Part shown: piece after piece, positions 59,701-64,000 of the stretch
Position numbering within the stretch: position 1 is the stretch's first letter
How the letters are laid out: every line of letters starts with the position of its first letter
Assembly (NCBI RefSeq): GCF_914767665.1
Contig: NC_059501.1
Location: 74,312,798 to 74,376,797 of the forward strand
DNA length: 64,000 nucleotides
DNA from: Harmonia axyridis
Lineage: Eukaryota > Arthropoda > Insecta > Coleoptera > Coccinellidae
Direction: 5' to 3'
Notes under the pieces: model-generated
What the model saw: the letters and a program-made list of their open reading frames with translations, nothing else
Databases searched by the model: none
What the model was told of the DNA's origin: nothing
Made by a program: the position numbers and the translations under genes

Positions 59701-61094
59701 AATTCAACTTTTGAAGTTTACCGCAGTATTTAGAAAAAGAGTTACAGGTCGAGTCGGTCAATTTCTTGCAGCCATTCAGGTTGAGATCTTCCACATTGGG
59801 ACATTGCTGAGCCAGGGTTTTCATTGAGCCATCGGCAATAGATTGGCATCCCCGAAGGGAAAGTTGTCTTAAAAATCCACCGCATCTTCGAGATATGTTT
59901 TCTATTATTGGACCCTAAAATAATTTTTTCCGTGAATCAAATTTTTCACTAGATAAAGACATAGTTTTGTGAACATAACTTCGACATTTTAAATGTAGAA
60001 CAAAATCATAGAATGGGAAACATTAGAGATTAATAGATTCAATAAGAAACGAATTGTAGCCAACAGCCGAACATACCTGAAAACATATCCTATTCAAAAT
60101 AATGGTTGTGAAAATTATTTGAAAGTGGAAATGTTTATAAATGATTTTGCAATTAAGTATTACCAATAAGCATCTTTATGTTCTTATGTATTCCTTGAAA
60201 TGCACTTCGTCCTAGAGCTTAATTACCTCAACATCCTTTTGGAAATCAAATAAATCAATTCTTTGCCAGTTTGATCCATCCAAGGCTAGAATATTCCAAG
60301 ATTTCGAAACTTGAGCACATCTGCACAGGGAAACCACATCTAGGTATGAGAAAATTCTCAACAGCAGCTCTTTTGGTAATTTTTTGTTTATCATTGCTTC
60401 ATCATCGTTGAAAACCTTATTCAACTGAAAAAATCAGAAGATATTCATTAACATTCGATATAAATGAAGAAGAGTGAATAAACTAAGAAAATGAAAAAAA
60501 ATACCTATAATTTCTTATCTTAATTCATCTGATGAAGGAATAATTTCTTTTACGTGATTCTGAAGTAGCAGAAAGCTTCTGTATGGTAATCCTATAGTTT
60601 TATCTTTAATATTTTTTGGAAAACCAAATGTAGCTCTTAGATTTGTGAAGTTTATGAGATTTGAAGAGAAGTAGAAATTTGGCCTATCGAGAAATAAATT
60701 GTCTTGTTAACCGAGTACATATTTCTTGGAATGATAAGACCGTCATGGAAAGTAACGTAATCTTTGTTTTATGTTCAAGTTCAAGGCATGGTTTAAGAGG
60801 CTTTCCCTAACATAATTATTCATAACAAAGTTCAATTTTGACATAGAAATATCGAGTTGAAAAAATTACTTTTTCTGCCTGTGAAACCACTCGATTGAAT
60901 AAAAGATGAATTCATACGAAAATATATGATGGTGCATAAACACGGGCTGTGAATAAATAAATGAAATATTCATTGTAATTTGTGTGAGAAAAAAAAACGC
61001 ACGAACTGTTTTGATTATCCGATCGAGTTCATTTGCAATTCCAAATATTCTACATTAATTGACTCACCTGCTGCTTTACTGTATCTACAGCCAT
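56730..61094 (-). CDS. Fbxl20: F-box/LRR-repeat protein, FBXL20/FBXL2 type
   Basis: Exons (minus-strand order): 61068-61094, 60227-60424, 59453-59914, 57500-57691, 57342-57443, 57067-57279, 56730-56837; every junction is phase 0 and the product is 433 aa (human FBXL20 436). FBXL proteins are substrate receptors of SCF ubiquitin ligases; the F-box binds SKP1. Residues about 23-68 form the F-box (LPKELLLRIFSYLDVVSLCR). Residues about 76-390 hold roughly 11-12 cysteine-containing LRRs (CPNVEDLNLNGCKKLTD, CPNLTHINVSWCSNITE, LTVLELDNCPLITD). The last exon ends HAYFAPVTPP … RCCIIL. The terminal CIIL is a CAAX box that predicts geranylgeranylation and membrane anchoring, as known for FBXL2. The minus-strand AATAAA at 56725-56730 overlaps the stop codon. 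Intron 3 (57692-59452) contains a MITE. Confidence 0.96.
58568..59130. mobile_element. MITE family A, copy 2, in intron 3 of the FBXL gene
   Basis: Bounded by inverted GTAATAAACATAGATAGAGG and CTCTATCTATGTTTATTAC. It is an inverted copy of 1523-2100: the left part (TTTTACATGTCCCCAATATG) matches the right part of copy 1, and the right part (GGGGACAAAATTTGC) matches the left part of copy 1. The 563-bp length is close to the 578 bp of copy 1. A small open frame starts at 58968 (MVHKKCVLCGETQELSEISY) but is not preserved in copy 1. Confidence 0.78.
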
Positions 61095-61439
61095 TTTGCG
61101 GAGCAATGGGTGGTTACTCGGAAGAGCAAACGTAAAACGGATATTTCAACAATTAGGGCATTAGTATACCTAATCATCCATAATCTCAAACTGCAAGTCC
61201 TAGGATCGACCTGGAAGAAAATTATTGTTTATTTATTCTTCTTAATCAATGTCAAGTTTTGGGGTAAAATTTCTCCTGATAATCTGCCGGTGAGTCATTG
61301 TCCGAGTAGATACAAATGAATATACGTAGAATGATAACGTCAGGTTTCAGAGTATATAATAGTAGACTCCGTAAAAAGTAGCGAAAACGATAACTTTTAT
61401 CTACCTATTATTTAATGAAAACGTTATTATTTGATGATG
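61095..61439. promoter_or_regulatory. Upstream flank of the FBXL gene
   Basis: Should hold the 5' UTR and promoter of the FBXL gene. No motif could be assigned. Confidence 0.3.
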
Positions 61440-62325
61440 GAACGTTACCTACCGAATAAAATCTTGAAGTTCTTTCAAGTTCAGCATAAATTGAATAATA
61501 AATACATAGGCGTACAACTTCGCTACCGCCTTTTTTTTCCGAAATTCGACGCTTTATTGTAAAAAACTGGCTAAACATTAATGATTCAAAGTTTTGTCCA
61601 TCGCTGGCCACTACTTTCTCCCATTTTTCGGGCAGCGTACGAATCCCGCGTTGAAAAAACTTGTCAACCTTTGAAGCGATCCAATTTTTCACATCTTCAC
61701 GAGACCGGCAGTGCTAGTCAGCCAGCCCGTGTGCCATTGATCCAAACAAGCGATAGTCCGAAGGAGCAACATCTGGAGAATACGGCGGGTGGGGTAGGGC
61801 TTCCCATTTCAACGTTTAAAACTATAGCTTGAAAACTTTCGCAACATGAGATCGAGCAAAGTCATGCTGTAAAATCACTTTATCATGTCTCTCGTTGTAT
61901 TGCGGCCGTTTTTCTTCTAATGCTCGGCTCAAACGCATTGATTGCGTCCGATAATGATAGTCTGTGATGTTTCAGTCGGTTTTAACCACTCATAATACAC
62001 TACGCAGAGTTGGTCCCACCAAATACTGAGCGTGACCTTGGAACCGTGAATATTCAGTTTGGCTGTCGTCGTGGAAGCATGGCCGGGATATCTCTATGAT
62101 TTTCTGTGCTGGGATTATCGTAATAAACCCATTCTTCGTCTCCAGTCACAATGCTATGCAGAAATCCCATCCATCTTTGCCTTGCAAGCAGCTGGTCACA
62201 CTCACAAGCAAACAAACGCCGTTCAACATCTCTCGGCTTCAATTCGTACGGCATCTAATTTCCTTGTTTCTGAATAATCTCCATTCAGGCGTTTTGAAAT
62301 GGCTTGTTGCGTCACTCACTCATCA
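61440..62325 (-). pseudogene. Mariner relic of the Mos1 (mauritiana) type
   Basis: Minus-strand pieces in order: TQQAISKRL, then after a frameshift MEIIQKQGN, MPYELKPRDVERRLFACE, RQRWMGFLHSIVTGDEEWVY, YDNPSTENHRDIPAM, a WWDQLCV-like segment, a region with HDKVILQHDFARSHVA-like text, and near 61500-61690 MKNWIASKVDKFFQRGIRTL and PEKWEKVVASDGQNFES. The catalytic TGDE and HD blocks are legible. Stops and frameshifts are scattered. The element is dead and runs opposite to the abutting mariner on its right. Confidence 0.75.
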
Positions 62326-62780
62326 ACACCGATTATTATATAGCGTTATTAGATCGTTTAAAGGATTAAATCGTTGAAAAACAGCCCCATTTGAAAAGAA
62401 AAAGGTGCTGTTTCATCAAGACATTGCGCCGTGTCACAAATCAATGAAAACAATGGCAAAATTGCACGAATTGGGCTTCGAATTGCTTCTGCATCCACCG
62501 TGTTCGACAGATCTGAGCCCCAGCGACTTTTTCCTGTTTTCCGACCTCAAAAGAATGCTCGTTGGAAAGAAATTTAGCGCTAATGAAGAAGTAATCGCCG
62601 AAACTGAGGCCTATTTTGAAGCGAAAGACAAATCGTACTACAAAAATGGCATCGAACAGTTGAAAGATCGCTATAATCGCTGTGTCGCCCTCGAAGACAA
62701 CAATATTGAATAATAAAATCGAATTTTACCAAAAAATGCGTTTTACTATGGTGGACCGGGGACTTTTCAATTGGCCTGTT
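62325..62780 (+). pseudogene. Mariner C-terminal half, different lineage
   Basis: From about 62325 the plus strand reads TDYYIALLDRLKD, a stop, IVEKQPHLKRKKVLFHQDIA, then an open frame: KTMAKLHELGFELLLHPPCS, PSDFFLFSDLKRMLVGKKFS, ANEEVIAETEAYFEAKDKSY and RYNRCVALEDNNIE with a stop at 62713. A mariner-like right end (GGACTTTTCAATTGGCCTGT) finishes at about 62780. The N-terminal half is missing. The second catalytic Asp (HQD) and the third (PSDFF) are present. Confidence 0.85.
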
Positions 62781-64000
62781 ATTTCACATAGACAGAGCGA
62801 GTCTTTGACTTGTACATAGATTCCTGAGATCAGAAAAAACACTTTTTTTCCCATTCCATTTTTTTCGATTCAGCTCGGTTGAAAAGATACAGGCTGTTGA
62901 AAATCCATAAAAAACTGTAATTTTTAGTCATTCCTCGCAAATGGAATGGAATCGAAGTCAAGAACTTACCCTGTATAAACTGAACTGAAAACAAAATTTA
63001 CTCTTTGCTGGGATTCATCGAGAGTTGAGGATTCAATACAGGTCATAAATACCAAACAAGTAGAATGGGAGTATCAGGTAAAATTCCTCAAAAATTTTCG
63101 GGTAGTTGTATCTAGCGGAATTACAGTTTTGGCGCAAAGTAGGTAGTCTACGACGAGAAAAAAATTATGGAAAAATTTTAAGAAATGAAATGCTACGTGC
63201 TTTTCGATTATGTATATGAATTTTTGATTTTTTTTTCGGATTTCGCAACTAATGAGTCGGACTCGAATCCCACCGCTTGATATTCATCAATTTTTTTTAA
63301 ATTGATGATTTCACATTTTTTTTCCACAACTATCGAGGTATTTTGCGTTGAAAAAAAATGTTAAACTGTACTGTTTAATTTTTTGTGTTTTATGTGATGA
63401 ATGAAGGACGATGAAGCAGAGTGCTGCGCATCCATTGGCAAAGTATTTAGAATATTTAGATTCTAAACATTCCAAAACATAAAATGTGATTTTTATTTGA
63501 TCGATTCTAAAGGTCTATTACTAGAAATAATAATCTAAATCTATTAATAGAATGACTGCGAATTCTTAAAATCGTTTATTATTTCTTCATTTTATAGAAT
63601 GTTATCTAACGAACGAATAAAAATAAATCAATGTATCAACACGACATCAAATATTTTTGCAAATTTGGCTATATGCCTATTTGTACACAACCACCTAGCA
63701 TTATTATTTCAGAGCAAACCTACTTTGATGTTAGTTTATTGTAATGAAATGAGTTGTGAAAATTTGATGGAATATTTTATTTTATTCCAATAGGCATATG
63801 CATTAGATTTTCATAAAACAAAAAGTGTCCACAACCATATCTGTTACAGAAGTATTTCCCTACATTAATGTATTTGACAAAATTTTTTAAAATAAATTTT
63901 TGTGTCTCAAATCTTAACAATCTCAAAATTATTAATCTAATCCTCATTTTCCAAATTAGATTGAATTAAATCATACTTACATGAACACTTCTCCAACATT
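62781..64000. other. Right-hand flank, nothing recognised
   Basis: AT-rich sequence with runs of T and A. Short open frames (for example 63599-63793) have no recognisable domain and end in AT-rich noise. Confidence 0.35.

Noticed and set aside
1..64000. CRISPR array or prokaryotic operon
   Set aside because: Spliced eukaryotic genes throughout; no short direct repeats with regular unique spacers were seen.

Overview
The window looks like AT-rich nuclear DNA of an insect, probably a beetle. The reasons are many short GT-AG introns, intron-borne mariner, LINE and MITE debris, and conserved animal genes with insect-like exon structure. The species cannot be named from the sequence alone.

Six protein-coding genes can be assembled exon by exon with consistent splice phase: (1) a microsomal glutathione S-transferase 1-like gene (+, 14550-18300, 3 exons, 149 aa); (2) a small secreted leucine-rich-repeat protein (+, 23162-27028, 3 exons, 274 aa); (3) the bifunctional glutamyl-prolyl-tRNA synthetase EPRS (+, 30118-43914, 21 exons, 1798 aa, seven WHEP domains); (4) a SIRT2-type NAD-dependent deacetylase (-, 45024-49216, 7 exons, 377 aa); (5) the 26S proteasome base subunit RPN1/PSMD2 (+, 51348-54321, 2 exons, 885 aa); (6) an F-box/LRR protein of the FBXL20/FBXL2 type (-, 56730-61094, 7 exons, 433 aa). 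EPRS and SIRT2 converge, as do RPN1 and the FBXL gene. SIRT2 has a short divergent upstream interval with a possible unidentified first exon on the + strand.

The first 14.5 kb carries no recognisable host gene. It holds foldback/MITE elements, a cecropia-type mariner relic, jockey/CR1-like LINE relics, a four-unit tandem array (about 5.1-8.5 kb, unit 713-788 bp), a GC-rich island (about 8.65-8.9 kb), and a three-unit array with an exact 692-bp period (8.94-10.84 kb). Between 27.6 and 29.7 kb are nested LINE, DDE-transposase and hAT-like remains. Introns also host elements: two TA-flanked MITEs in the MGST1-like gene, a deleted mariner in the LRR gene, a LINE 3' end and a THAP-bearing element in EPRS, a duplicated element with a nested MITE and a perfect 74-bp palindrome in SIRT2, and in the FBXL gene a MITE whose second copy lies near position 1.5 kb. 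At 61.4-62.8 kb two different mariners abut head to head.

The genes are housekeeping and do not form a joint pathway. I did not find a clearly new biological system. The most interesting signals are the recently homogenised WHEP array in EPRS (a dimer-of-repeats pattern), the MITE insertion that can be dated against its own paralogous empty site in SIRT2 intron 6, and the two tandem arrays. No tRNA, rRNA or CRISPR array was seen.
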